From NCBI RefSeq assembly GCF_017639205.1, contig NZ_CP071139.1:7253501-7317500 (forward strand): a stretch of 64,000 nucleotides of DNA. The letters run 5' to 3'. The stretch is from Streptomyces nojiriensis (GTDB lineage: Bacteria > Actinomycetota > Actinomycetes > Streptomycetales > Streptomycetaceae). The stretch's first letter is position 1. Each line of letters begins with the position of its first letter. Shown piece after piece: positions 48,369 through 56,292 of the stretch. The notes beneath the pieces were generated by a model. It made no database searches. It saw only the letters and a program-made list of their open reading frames with translations, and was not told where the DNA came from. Made by a program: the position numbers and the translations under genes.

Positions 48369-49130
48369 TCAGCCCGTTTTGCGGGCTTCGATGAGGAAGC
48401 GGGCGGTGTGAGCGACGAACGGACCTTCGCGTTCGATCCGTTCGTGGAGCTCGCGCAACCGGTCCCGGTACTGCCCGACCGTGAAGCCGGGCACCATCCA
48501 GATCACCTTCCGTAGAAAGTAGATCACGGCTCCGATGTCGTGGAACTCCGCGCGCAGTCGTTCGGAGCGCAGATCGAGCACTTCGAGGCCGGCCGCGGTG
48601 GCGTCGGCGACCGCGTCGTCGGGGTGCCGGGCGCGCCGGACCTCCTCCGGCTGCGGGCCGAGGAAGTACTCGACGAGCTCGAAGACGCTGGCCGGCCCGA
48701 CCTGCTGCGAGAGGTAGCGGCCGCCCGGCGTCAGCACCCGCGCGATCTCCTCCCACCAGATGGTCACCGGGTGCCGGCTGGTCACCAGCTCGAAGGCCGC
48801 GTCGCCGAAGGGCAGCGGCGGCTCGTCGAAGTCGGCGACCACCACCGCGCCCAGCGGGTGCAGCAGCCGCGTCGCCTTCTCGACATTGGGCGGCCAGGAC
48901 TCGGTGGCGGCCGTCAGCGGCGGCAGCGGAGCGCACCCGGCCAGGACCTCACCGCCGCCGGTCTGGATGTCCAGCGCCGACCGGACCTGGGCCAGGCGCT
49001 GGGCCATCAACCGCTGATACCCCCAGGAAGGGCGCTGCTCGGTGGCCCGGCCGTCGAGCCAGGAGAAGTCCCAGCCGTCCACGGAGACGGACTCGGCCTC
49101 GGCGACAAGGTGGTCGAAAGTACGCGTCAT
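48369..49130 (-). CDS. SAM-dependent methyltransferase-like protein
   Basis: 253 residues from the ATG at 49130. Class I methyltransferase layout, but motif I is weak: LDIQTGGGEVL (near 52) in place of the usual VLDxGxGxG, followed by VVVADFDEPPLPFGDAAFELVTSRHPVTIWWEEIARVLTPGG. The last part is a good UbiE-like post-motif. The C-terminus includes LRAEFHDIGAVIYFLRKVIWMVPGF. Related streptomycete proteins are annotated as methyltransferases, but the reaction is unknown. Transcribed divergently from folD. Confidence 0.8.
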   Translation of the reverse strand: MTRTFDHLVAEAESVSVDGWDFSWLDGRATEQRPSWGYQRLMAQRLAQVRSALDIQTGGGEVLAGCAPLPPLTAATESWPPNVEKATRLLHPLGAVVVADFDEPPLPFGDAAFELVTSRHPVTIWWEEIARVLTPGGRYLSQQVGPASVFELVEYFLGPQPEEVRRARHPDDAVADATAAGLEVLDLRSERLRAEFHDIGAVIYFLRKVIWMVPGFTVGQYRDRLRELHERIEREGPFVAHTARFLIEARKTG

Positions 49131-49179
49131 GCATTGATCGTCCCAGGTCGGACGCCCGACAACCACCGGATATGTCGAC

Positions 49180-49185
49180 TACAGT
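49180..49185 (+). promoter_or_regulatory. -10 box of the folD transcript
   Basis: TACAGT, 7-8 nt before the predicted 5' end of the riboswitch aptamer. The resulting leader would be about 125 nt. Confidence 0.5.
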
Positions 49186-49189
49186 GGTC

Positions 49190-49290
49190 GGCGGGCCGTG
49201 ACTGGCGTTCGGGTGGATCACCACCGGGGAGCGGCCCGGCGTACCGGTGGACCTCGGGTACGCCGACTGCCGCGCGCCTGGGCGAACCGC
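49190..49290 (+). ncRNA. ZTP/ZMP (pfl-type) riboswitch in the folD leader
   Basis: The conserved blocks of the pfl motif occur in order: GTGACTGGCG (49198-49207), CCACCGGGGAGCG (49221-49233) and the 3' signature CGCCTGGGC (49275-49283), with helices in between. The riboswitch binds 5-aminoimidazole-4-carboxamide riboside 5'-mono/triphosphate, which accumulates when 10-formyl-tetrahydrofolate is short, and turns on one-carbon genes such as folD. No terminator separates it from the AGGAG site at 49308-49312, so control of translation is more likely than attenuation. Confidence 0.85.
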
Positions 49291-49317
49291 GATCCGCAGC
49301 GACGTTCAGGAGACCCC

Positions 49318-50214
49318 GTGACGACCGCCCAGACTGCCCCTGCCCCTGCCGCCGGCTCCGCCCGGCTGATGGACGGCACGGCCCTCGCCCGCCGCATCTC
49401 GGAGCAGACCGCCGCCTACGCGGCGAAGATCACCGAGCGCACCGGCACCGCGCCCTGCCTCGCGACCGTGCTGGTCGGCGAGGACCCGGCCTCCGTGACG
49501 TACGTCCGCATGAAGCAGAACCGCTGTGCCAAGGCGGGGATCACCTCCCGCCACGTCGAGCTGCCGGCCGAGACCACCACCGAGGAGCTGGTGGCCACCC
49601 TCACCGCGCTGTCCGAGGACCCGGAGATCAGCGGCATCCTGCTCCAGCACCCCGTTCCGCACCACATCGACGAGCGCGCCGCCTTCGAGGCCATCGCCCC
49701 GGGCAAGGACGTCGACGGGGTCACCATGCACTCCTTCGCCGCCATGGGCTTCGGGCTGCCGGGCTTCGTCTCCTGCACCCCCGGCGGCATCATGCGGCTG
49801 CTCGCCGCCTACGACGTGGACCTGACCGGCAAGCACGCCGTCGTCGTCGGCCGCAGCGCGATCCTGGGCAAGCCGGCCGGGATGCTGCTGCTGGAGCAGA
49901 ACGCCACCGTCACCTACTGTCACTCGCGCACCCAGGACCTGTCCTCGATCGTGCGGCAGGCGGACGTGCTGGTCGCCGCCGTCGGCAAGGCCGAGTTCAT
50001 CCGGGGCGAGGACATCAAGCCGGGCGCGGTGGTCCTGGACGCCGGGTACAACGAGGGCAACGTCGGCGACGTGCACTTCGAATCGGCCGCCGCCCGGGCC
50101 TCGCTGATCACGCCGGTTCCGGGCGGTGTCGGCCCGATGACCATCGCCGTACTGCTGGAGCAGACCGTGCAGGCGGCCGCCGTCCAGGCCGGTCTGGACC
50201 TCGCCGAGCTCTGA
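49318..50214 (+). CDS. folD: Bifunctional methylenetetrahydrofolate dehydrogenase/methenyltetrahydrofolate cyclohydrolase
   Basis: 298 residues from the GTG at 49318 with an AGGAG site. Motifs: YVRMKQNRCAKAGI (catalytic Lys and Tyr region near 60-73), ILLQHPVPHHID, PGKDVDGVTM, and the NADP-binding VVVGRSAILGKPAGMLLL with a final TPVPGGVGPMTIAVLLEQT. It interconverts 5,10-methylene- and 10-formyl-tetrahydrofolate for purine synthesis. Riboswitch control fits that role. The open frame from 49198 runs through the riboswitch and is not used. Confidence 0.96.
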   Translation: MTTAQTAPAPAAGSARLMDGTALARRISEQTAAYAAKITERTGTAPCLATVLVGEDPASVTYVRMKQNRCAKAGITSRHVELPAETTTEELVATLTALSEDPEISGILLQHPVPHHIDERAAFEAIAPGKDVDGVTMHSFAAMGFGLPGFVSCTPGGIMRLLAAYDVDLTGKHAVVVGRSAILGKPAGMLLLEQNATVTYCHSRTQDLSSIVRQADVLVAAVGKAEFIRGEDIKPGAVVLDAGYNEGNVGDVHFESAAARASLITPVPGGVGPMTIAVLLEQTVQAAAVQAGLDLAEL

Positions 50215-50277
50215 TCCCGCCGCGCGGATCCCGCGTACGACGTGCACACACGTACGCAGGCGCGCGCTCACGCACGC

Positions 50278-50303
50278 ACGCCCCGGCCCTCGGTCCGGGG
50301 CGT
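50278..50303 (+). terminator. Hairpin terminator downstream of folD
   Basis: Arms ACGCCCCGG (50278-50286) and CCGGGGCGT (50295-50303), 8-nt loop, 64 bp after the folD stop. It may also serve the convergent operon ending at 50327. Confidence 0.75.
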
Positions 50304-50326
50304 CGTGCTTTCCCGTACCCGTGCGA

Positions 50327-51547
50327 TCAGGCGCCGACCGGGTCGGGGTTCAGGCCCGGCGTGCCGGCGGTGGCCGTGTCACGGGCCGCGTCACGGGCCG
50401 CGGCGACGATGTCGGACGTGCGGAACGCGTCGGCCAGGGCGGTCAGGGGCCGCCGGCCCAGACGGTAGGGCTCCGGTATCGCGGCCGCCCCCGGCAGGGA
50501 TCCGCGCGCGGCGGCGGCCTTGCGGTGGCATGCGGCGGCCAGGACGGCAGCGTCCGCGACCGTGGCGGCCCGCGCCTCGTCCATACCCCGGCCCCGGGCC
50601 TCCTCGTACGCGGCGCTGCGCACCCGGGGGTCGAACCAGCCGGCCAGCGCCAGGATGCCGTCGTCGATGACCGACTCGCGGTGGATGAGCCGGATCCCCA
50701 CCGGGGACCACCAGGCCAGCGGGACGGTCCGTCCCTGGGTCGCGGCGACTGCGCGCAGCGCCTTCCACAGCGGGCGCAGCCGCCGGTACCGGCTGAAGGC
50801 CATCCAGGTCGCCGACCCGCCGACCAGCGGCACGACGAATCCGGCACCGAGCAGCAGCCCGGCGGCCCCGGCCAGGGGCGGCGCCACGTCCGTGGACAGG
50901 AACACCAGGTCGTGGCCGGTCCAGCGGGCCACGACCGAGGCCCACTTGGCGGCCAGGTAGGCCAGGTCCATCAGCCCGGCGACCACGATCAGGGCCAGCC
51001 CCGTGCGCAGCGGGCGCCGCGCACGGTCCGCGACCGCCAGCCACTTGCCGCTCAGCCAGGTCAGCGCCGAGGTGCCGAGGGTGTGCGCCACGAGGAAGCA
51101 GACGATCATCTCGCGGATCCAGGGCGTCGTCGCGTAGTACGTGTCCAGGTCCCGGAGCCGTTCCACCGGTGCGTCGCCGATCACGAACAGGACGACGATG
51201 GCCGCGGTCGCGGTGCCGAACAGGGCGGTGGTCAGCCGGGTGGCCCGGCGCACGGCCGCGGGCGGCCCGCCGCGCCACTGCAGGACCAGGACGACGCACA
51301 GCCCGGAGAACACCGTGCACAGGCCGAACACCAGGGGTGCGGAGAAGTTCACCACGCCGGTGTGGCGGTTGACCGAGGCGATGGTGGACGGTGTCGCCAG
51401 GAAGTTGATGGGTGCCCCGACGGCGAGCAGCGCGCACGCGGTCCGGTTCAGCGGCCGGTCCCGGTCCCGGCGCAGCTTCGGCAGCTTGATCAGCAGCGCC
51501 AGGACCATCAGGGAGGCGGGCAGGAGCGGCAGGATTCTGCCGCTCAT
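50327..51547 (-). CDS. MAB_1171c-type polytopic membrane protein with cytosolic C-terminus
   Basis: 406 residues. Seven hydrophobic segments in the first about 240 residues (starting LLPASLMVLALLIKL), then a cytosolic domain of about 160 residues (SRYRRLRPLWKALRAVAATQG; SPVGIRLIHRESVIDDGILAL; AAVLAAACHRKAAAAR). This is the layout of MAB_1171c/DUF6545 proteins, called putative transporters without direct evidence; a 7-TM receptor-like sensor with a signalling tail is equally consistent. It is the last gene of a four-gene overlapping operon; its start overlaps the oxidoreductase stop by 4 bp. Confidence 0.8.
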   Translation of the reverse strand: MSGRILPLLPASLMVLALLIKLPKLRRDRDRPLNRTACALLAVGAPINFLATPSTIASVNRHTGVVNFSAPLVFGLCTVFSGLCVVLVLQWRGGPPAAVRRATRLTTALFGTATAAIVVLFVIGDAPVERLRDLDTYYATTPWIREMIVCFLVAHTLGTSALTWLSGKWLAVADRARRPLRTGLALIVVAGLMDLAYLAAKWASVVARWTGHDLVFLSTDVAPPLAGAAGLLLGAGFVVPLVGGSATWMAFSRYRRLRPLWKALRAVAATQGRTVPLAWWSPVGIRLIHRESVIDDGILALAGWFDPRVRSAAYEEARGRGMDEARAATVADAAVLAAACHRKAAAARGSLPGAAAIPEPYRLGRRPLTALADAFRTSDIVAAARDAARDTATAGTPGLNPDPVGA

Positions 51548-53076
51548 CGGGCCTGTCCGACGGCGTCGGCGGGTCCGACCGGGTCCGCGGACGATCCGGT
51601 GCCGGTGCCGGTGCCGGTGCCGGTGCCGGTGCCTGTGCCTGCGCCTGTGCCCGTGCCGGTGCCGGGCGTCGTGCCGGGCGCCCGGTCGAGCCCGGCGACG
51701 GCCCGCTCGGCGGCGGTGAGCGGCGCCGCCTTCAGCGCGTCCCGGTCCGAGGCGCGCAGGACGTGCCAGACGACCGACGGACGGAGCCAGTGGGTGGGCG
51801 CGATGCTCATGGTGAGGACGTTGAGCAGGGCGGCGGTGAGCGCCTCGTCGGTGGTGGCTCCCGTCATCAGCCGGTTGACGTACCCGTTGAGCAGACCGCT
51901 GCCGGCGCGCGGCGTCATCCCGGTGGCCCCCGGATACAGGATGTCCTGCGAGGTGGCGAGCTCCCAGGCGGTGCCGACCTGCGGTGCGATGGCGCGCTGC
52001 GCCTCGCGGCCGATGCCGGGATGTTCCAATCCCTTCGCCCGCAGCAGGGTGCGTACGGCCAGGATCCCCTGGGCCGCGACGCTCATGCCCTGTCCGTACA
52101 GTGGGTTGAAGGTGGCGACGGAGTCGCCGACGGCGAAGAAGCCGTCGGGCAGTTCGGCCTTCTCGAAGTAGATCCGGCGGTTGGCGGTGCCCTGGGTGAC
52201 GGAGACGTCCGTCAGGGGCTTGCGGCCCTCCAGGAGCTCACCGACGATCGGGTCGCGGACGGCCTTGGCGAACGGGATGAACGCGTCGGGGTCACCGGTC
52301 GGCTGGCCGCCGCGGGTCCCGGAGAGGGTGGCCTGCCACTGGCCGTTCTCGATGGGCACGATCGTGGCCGTCCGGCCCGGGACGGGCACCCGGGGGTCGG
52401 ACTGGACGTTGACGATGGGGAAGCCCATCTCGTGGGCTCCGGCCGGGGCTTCGAAGATCCTCGTCGCGTAGACGAGGCCCGAGTCGACCTCGGCCTGCCG
52501 GATCCCGGTCACGCCGAGCGCCTGGAGCCAGGTCCGGGCGCGCGAGCCGCGGCCGCTCGCGTCGACCACGAGGTCGGCGGTCAGCAGCCGGCCCGCTTCC
52601 TCGGGGGTGTCGACCAGCACGCCGGTGACCCGGGACGCCGTGCCCTCCAGGGCGCGGACCCGGCTGCGCTGGAGCGTGGAGACCCCCTTCAACCCGGTCA
52701 CCCGGGCGCGGACCACCGAGTCGAGGAGATCGCGGCTGCAGGAGATGTTGAACTGCTTCTCCCCGCACCGCGGGATCCACCCGTGGGCGGTCTTGCTGAC
52801 CAGGTCGGTGGGCAGGCTGCGGCGGATGGCCCCCGCCTTCGTCCAGTCGTCGGTGATGCCGGGCAGGATCCGCTCGATGGCACGGGCACCGCCCGACCAC
52901 AGGAGGTGGGTGTGCCGGGCCTGCGGGAGTCCACGGCGCGGGGCCGGACCCTCGGGCAGCGGGTCGGCGTCGATGACGGTGACCGTGGCGTGTTCGGCGA
53001 GGACGGCCGCCGCGAGGAGGCCGGCCAGACTGCCGCCTATGACGATCGCGTGGCGGGGCGGGGTGGACTGGTTCAT
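51544..53076 (-). CDS. FAD-dependent oxidoreductase/monooxygenase-like protein with Gly-Thr repeat tail
   Basis: 510 residues. GG-reductase/aromatic hydroxylase-like fold: dinucleotide motif AIVIGGSLAGLLAAAVLAEH near 10-29, ADLVVDASGRGSRARTWL near 166-183 and FAVGDSVATFNPLYGQGMSVA near 312-332 (FAD ribityl/GD motif). No signal peptide or membrane helix. The last about 50 residues are a low-complexity tail of Gly-Thr repeats encoded by a 6-bp tandem repeat. It is the third gene of the operon, 16 bp after the protease gene and overlapping the membrane-protein gene by 4 bp. Confidence 0.85.
   Translation of the reverse strand: MNQSTPPRHAIVIGGSLAGLLAAAVLAEHATVTVIDADPLPEGPAPRRGLPQARHTHLLWSGGARAIERILPGITDDWTKAGAIRRSLPTDLVSKTAHGWIPRCGEKQFNISCSRDLLDSVVRARVTGLKGVSTLQRSRVRALEGTASRVTGVLVDTPEEAGRLLTADLVVDASGRGSRARTWLQALGVTGIRQAEVDSGLVYATRIFEAPAGAHEMGFPIVNVQSDPRVPVPGRTATIVPIENGQWQATLSGTRGGQPTGDPDAFIPFAKAVRDPIVGELLEGRKPLTDVSVTQGTANRRIYFEKAELPDGFFAVGDSVATFNPLYGQGMSVAAQGILAVRTLLRAKGLEHPGIGREAQRAIAPQVGTAWELATSQDILYPGATGMTPRAGSGLLNGYVNRLMTGATTDEALTAALLNVLTMSIAPTHWLRPSVVWHVLRASDRDALKAAPLTAAERAVAGLDRAPGTTPGTGTGTGAGTGTGTGTGTGTGTGSSADPVGPADAVGQAR
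51597..51663. repeat. Hexanucleotide tandem repeat (GGTGCC and variants)
   Basis: About ten to eleven units of 6 bp, five of them perfect, encoding (Gly-Thr)n with one Ala interruption at the C-terminus of the FAD oxidoreductase. As the unit is 6 bp, slippage would change tail length without frameshift. Confidence 0.75.
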
Positions 53077-53092
53077 CGTGGCGTGCTCTCTG

Positions 53093-53728
53093 TCAGGGCC
53101 GTGCTGAGGGCATCGGCGTGAGGGATGCGGCGACCGGCTGCTGCGGGTCGCGGCGTGGCACGGGGCTTCCCCAACCGAGTGAGGACTTGATGCGCTCGAT
53201 GGCTTCGGGGAGCTGCTGCTCCCGGGGCGACGGCAGGTAGGAGCGCAGGGTGTTGCCGAGGTGCAGGCCGAAGGTCTCGGCCCGGATCTCCGCCGGATCC
53301 CCCTGGTCGGCGCGGGCGGCGGCCTGCCGGACCACGGCCTCCAGCCCGGACTCGGAGGCCAGCAGCTCGGCGAGGCGGCCGGGGTGTCCGGCCAGCCGGG
53401 CGGCCACCAGCATGCCGGGACCGACGCTCTCGCTGGTCCCCTCGTCCAGGTGCCACAGCTCGTGGCACGCGATGACGAGCTGGTGTTCGGGCCGGGTGTG
53501 CTGCTCGACCACGATCAGGTCGACGTCGTCCAGCTCCAGCCACAGCCCGCTGGCGGTGTCGGGCGGGAAGGAGGTGAAGTGGACATCGACCTTCCGCTCT
53601 CCGCCACGCCGCCCGGCGTAGGCGGCGCACAGCGCCCCGATGATCTCCCCGGCATCGGCCGGCGGCGTCAGGCGTGCGCCCTCCAGCAGCTCGGAGGCCA
53701 GCTTGCGCATGGCCCGTGTGGTCCTCAT
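53093..53728 (-). CDS. ImmA/IrrE-type metallopeptidase
   Basis: 211 residues from the ATG at 53728. The zinc motif is in LVIACHELWHLDEGTS (His89-Glu90-x2-His93), with the downstream acidic ligand expected in LASESGLE or AETFG. ImmA/IrrE proteases cleave a cognate repressor in response to a signal (ImmR, DdrO). The gene directly upstream, overlapping by 4 bp (ATGA), encodes a helix-turn-helix protein, the classical repressor-protease arrangement. The C-terminus (FGLHLGNTLRSYLP) is helical. Confidence 0.82.
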   Translation of the reverse strand: MRTTRAMRKLASELLEGARLTPPADAGEIIGALCAAYAGRRGGERKVDVHFTSFPPDTASGLWLELDDVDLIVVEQHTRPEHQLVIACHELWHLDEGTSESVGPGMLVAARLAGHPGRLAELLASESGLEAVVRQAAARADQGDPAEIRAETFGLHLGNTLRSYLPSPREQQLPEAIERIKSSLGWGSPVPRRDPQQPVAASLTPMPSARP

Positions 53729-54765
53729 GGTGTTTCTCCCTCGGCGGGGGCGCCTTCGGTCGGCGCCCCGCCCTTCGTGCCCGGAACTCCGAGCTGCCCC
53801 TCGCGCGCGAGGAGGTCGTCCAAGTGGTCGGCCAGTGACTTCCAGCCCTGGGGCGACAGCCGTCCGGCCCGCGTGACGATGCTGCGTACGTCGTGCGCCC
53901 GCAGCACCGCCAGCATCGGGTTCTCCCGGTCCCGCACCGAGGTCTCCAACTCGCCCTCGATCAGGGCGAGGGCGCTGGAGAGCGCCTCGGTGTCGTCGGC
54001 CAGCAGGAAGCCGCCCTCGACGCCGTAGAAACGCTGGATCCCGGCGGCCGCGGCGAGGTTCGGCAGGCCCTCGCCCTGGGCGAGGCGGGTCAGCGACTGG
54101 CCCGACGCCTCGAAGGACCGGGCGACGGCCGCCAGCGAGTAGGGCTGGCCGTCCTCCCGCACGCGGGTGCGGCGCAGGTGCTCGAACCGCAGGTGCACCT
54201 GCTCCTTGAGCGGGATCCGGGGCGGCTTCCCGTCGAGGGTGAGGCGGATGGCCTGCGGGGTCATGCCGGTGAGGTACGACAGGCGCTCCAGGTCGTCCCG
54301 GCCGTCGGCGACGTCGGTGGCGGACAGGGCGAGGGCCCGTTCCACCGCGCTCTTGCTGTCGGCCAGGAGGAAACCGGCGTGGACGCCGAAGAACCGCTGC
54401 ACACCGGCCGCGTGACCCATCCGGGGCAGCCCGGTACCGGCGTTGAGCGGCCCGAGCGAGGCGCCGGGTGCGTCGAAGTCGTCGGCGATGGCCGCCAGCG
54501 GCCACTCCCGGCCGTGCTTGTCGCGCCGGGTCGCGCGCAGCCGCAGGAACCGCTGGTGCACCCGCCGCTCCAGCGGCGCCTCCACGGCGGTGCCCGCCAC
54601 CACCTGGGGCACGCGCCCGGGTTCGACCCCGGACAGATGGCTCAGCCGCTCCACCGCCAGCACCTCGGCCGGGTCCTGCCCGTACTCCTGCGCCAGGGCC
54701 CAGGTGCGACGCCAGACGGCGGCGAGATCGGGTCGGGCGGCGGCTCGCACCGGCGGATTCTCCAT
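53725..54765 (-). CDS. Helix-turn-helix regulator with internally duplicated domain
   Basis: 346 residues. Two copies of a module of about 105 residues: 39-145 (...RVHQRFLRLRATRRDKHGRE, PLAAIADDFDAPGASLGPLN, GVQRFFGVHAGFLLADSKSA) and 160-266 (...QVHLRFEHLRRTRVREDGQ, SLAAVARSFEASGQSLTRLA, GIQRFYGVEGGFLLADDTEA). Each carries an XRE-like helix-turn-helix (LAAVARSFEASGQSLTRL). The C-terminus is about 80 residues ending in a disordered acidic tail. First gene of the operon; probably the DNA-binding target of the downstream protease. A perfect palindrome overlaps its promoter. Confidence 0.8.
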   Translation of the reverse strand: MENPPVRAAARPDLAAVWRRTWALAQEYGQDPAEVLAVERLSHLSGVEPGRVPQVVAGTAVEAPLERRVHQRFLRLRATRRDKHGREWPLAAIADDFDAPGASLGPLNAGTGLPRMGHAAGVQRFFGVHAGFLLADSKSAVERALALSATDVADGRDDLERLSYLTGMTPQAIRLTLDGKPPRIPLKEQVHLRFEHLRRTRVREDGQPYSLAAVARSFEASGQSLTRLAQGEGLPNLAAAAGIQRFYGVEGGFLLADDTEALSSALALIEGELETSVRDRENPMLAVLRAHDVRSIVTRAGRLSPQGWKSLADHLDDLLAREGQLGVPGTKGGAPTEGAPAEGETP

Positions 54766-54791
54766 ATGTCGACAAGGCGTTCGAGTGATTC

Positions 54792-54807
54792 GGCTTCGCG
54801 AAGCCTA
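54792..54807 (-). promoter_or_regulatory. Promoter -10 with overlapping palindromic operator
   Basis: TAGGCT (minus strand, 54807-54802) overlaps the perfect 14-bp palindrome GGCTTCGCGAAGCC (54792-54805). The palindrome would cover the transcription start about 30 nt before the ATG at 54765. Likely an autoregulatory site of the duplicated regulator. The rest of the 303-bp region up to 55069 shows the opposing gene's GGAGG site and nothing else I recognise. Confidence 0.5.
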
Positions 54808-55068
54808 GCCTCCCGCCCCAGGCCGAACCAGGGGAACCCCAACGTTTCCTGCCGTACAGCTCAAAAAGGGTTGGCATCCCCCCACCCCCACCCCACCGCC
54901 GCACGACGAGCTCCGTCCGCCCGCTCCTGAGACCGCTCCTTACCTCCGGGGTAATCGACCCTCCCCACGGGCCCCGGCACAGTGGGCGCAGCGGGTTCCG
55001 GGGCCGCGCACTCGGTCCCGGGATCCGTGTCCCACCTGGCCGTTCGACCTCGATGGAGGCTGATTCCC

Positions 55069-55491
55069 ATGTCCGCGACCCCGCTCGCCGGCTTCACCCG
55101 CAATCGCGTCCCGCAGACCGCGCTGCGCCGGTTCCTCGCCCTCGACTCGGTCGTCACCACCGCCAACGGGCTCGCGTACGCAGCCCTGTCCGCCCCGCTC
55201 GGCCGGCTGCTCGGGGTCGGGCAGGGGCTGCTGCTCGAACTCGGGATCCTCCTCCTCGCGTACGGGGCCGGCGTCGGATGGCTCGCCTCGCGGCCGCAGC
55301 CGCCCGTCTTCCCCGTGAAGCTCGTCATCGAGACGAACTACGCCTGGGCCGCCCTCAGTCTGGCGTCGCTGGTGCTGTGGTTCGAGCCCACCACCGCAGG
55401 GCTGCTGTGGATCCCGGCGCAGGCCGTCACCGTGGCCGGTTTCGCCGTGCTCCAGCAGCTCGCCCTGCGCTCGGGCTCAGCCGCCCAGTGA
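55069..55491 (+). CDS. Small integral membrane protein
   Basis: 140 residues with four predicted transmembrane helices (about 20-45, 50-70, 80-105, 112-133). Starts MSATPLAGFTRNRVPQTALRRF at an ATG with a GGAGG site. No recognised family motif. Its 3' end overlaps the convergent XRE-regulator gene by 15 bp. Function unknown. Confidence 0.72.
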   Translation: MSATPLAGFTRNRVPQTALRRFLALDSVVTTANGLAYAALSAPLGRLLGVGQGLLLELGILLLAYGAGVGWLASRPQPPVFPVKLVIETNYAWAALSLASLVLWFEPTTAGLLWIPAQAVTVAGFAVLQQLALRSGSAAQ

Positions 55492-56268
55492 GCGCAGGTA
55501 CTTCACCGTCGCCGGGTCGGCCGGGAGCATCGTCTCGATGGCCAGCTCGGCGACGGTCACGTCCATCGGCGTGTTGAACGTCGCGATGGACGACACGAAG
55601 GACAGCAGGTGCCCGTCGTGCTCGATGACCAGCGGCAGCGCGATGTACGGGGTGGACTCCTCCGGGGCGCCGTCGCCGCCCGGGCGCTCGGCGACCGGAT
55701 AGGCCGACACCTCCTCGTACAGGGCGCGCAGCGGCTCGGAGCGGGCCAGTGCGATCTGCCGTTCCATCTGCGCCAGCAGGTGCCCGCGCCACTCCCTGAG
55801 GTTGTGGATCCGCGGGGCCAGGCCCTCGGGGTGCAGGGTGATCCGCATGGCGTTCAGCGGCGGGGTCAGCAGGTGCTCCGGCAGTCCGTCCAGCAGCATC
55901 GCGATGCCCTGGTTGGCGGCGACGACGTCGTACACGGCGTTCACGACCAGGGCCGGGTAGGGCTCGTACCCCGCCAGCAGGCGGGCGATGCCCTCGCGCA
56001 GCGTCTCCATCGCCGGGTCGTCCAGCGCGGTGTGCGCGTAGCGTGGGGCGTAACCCGCCGCGAGCAGAAGGGAGTTGCGCTCCCGCATCGGTACGTCGAG
56101 ATGGCCGGCGAGCCGGAGCACCATCTCCTCGCTCGGCCGGGACCGGCCCGTTTCGATGAAGCTGATGTGGCGGGACGAGGAGTCGGCGCGGCCCGCCAGC
56201 TCCAGCTGGCTGATGCCGCGCCGCTCCCGCCAGGCGCGCAGCAGGGTGCCCACACTCGTCGTCGTCAT
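55477..56268 (-). CDS. XRE-family regulator with MmyB-like ligand-binding domain
   Basis: 263 residues. Helix-turn-helix at about 8-65 (LLRAWRERRGISQLELAGRAD, SSRHISFIETGRSRPSEEM), followed by a PAS-like MmyB ligand domain (ALVVNAVYDVVAANQGIAMLLDGL; LREWRGHLLAQMERQIAL; FSFVSSIATFNTPMDVTVAEL-like end). Streptomycete members often control an adjacent oxidoreductase gene; the neighbouring flavoprotein gene 24 bp upstream on the same strand fits. The ATG at 56268 is preceded by TAACGT seven bases upstream (56281-56276), i.e. leaderless. Confidence 0.87.
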   Translation of the reverse strand: MTTTSVGTLLRAWRERRGISQLELAGRADSSSRHISFIETGRSRPSEEMVLRLAGHLDVPMRERNSLLLAAGYAPRYAHTALDDPAMETLREGIARLLAGYEPYPALVVNAVYDVVAANQGIAMLLDGLPEHLLTPPLNAMRITLHPEGLAPRIHNLREWRGHLLAQMERQIALARSEPLRALYEEVSAYPVAERPGGDGAPEESTPYIALPLVIEHDGHLLSFVSSIATFNTPMDVTVAELAIETMLPADPATVKYLRSLGG

Positions 56269-56292
56269 GCGCACGACGTTAGCCGAGGAGGG

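Noticed and set aside
49198..49317. Alternative folD start 40 codons upstream
   Set aside because: The region folds as a ZTP riboswitch, the encoded peptide is unlike FolD, and a good ribosome-binding site precedes 49318.
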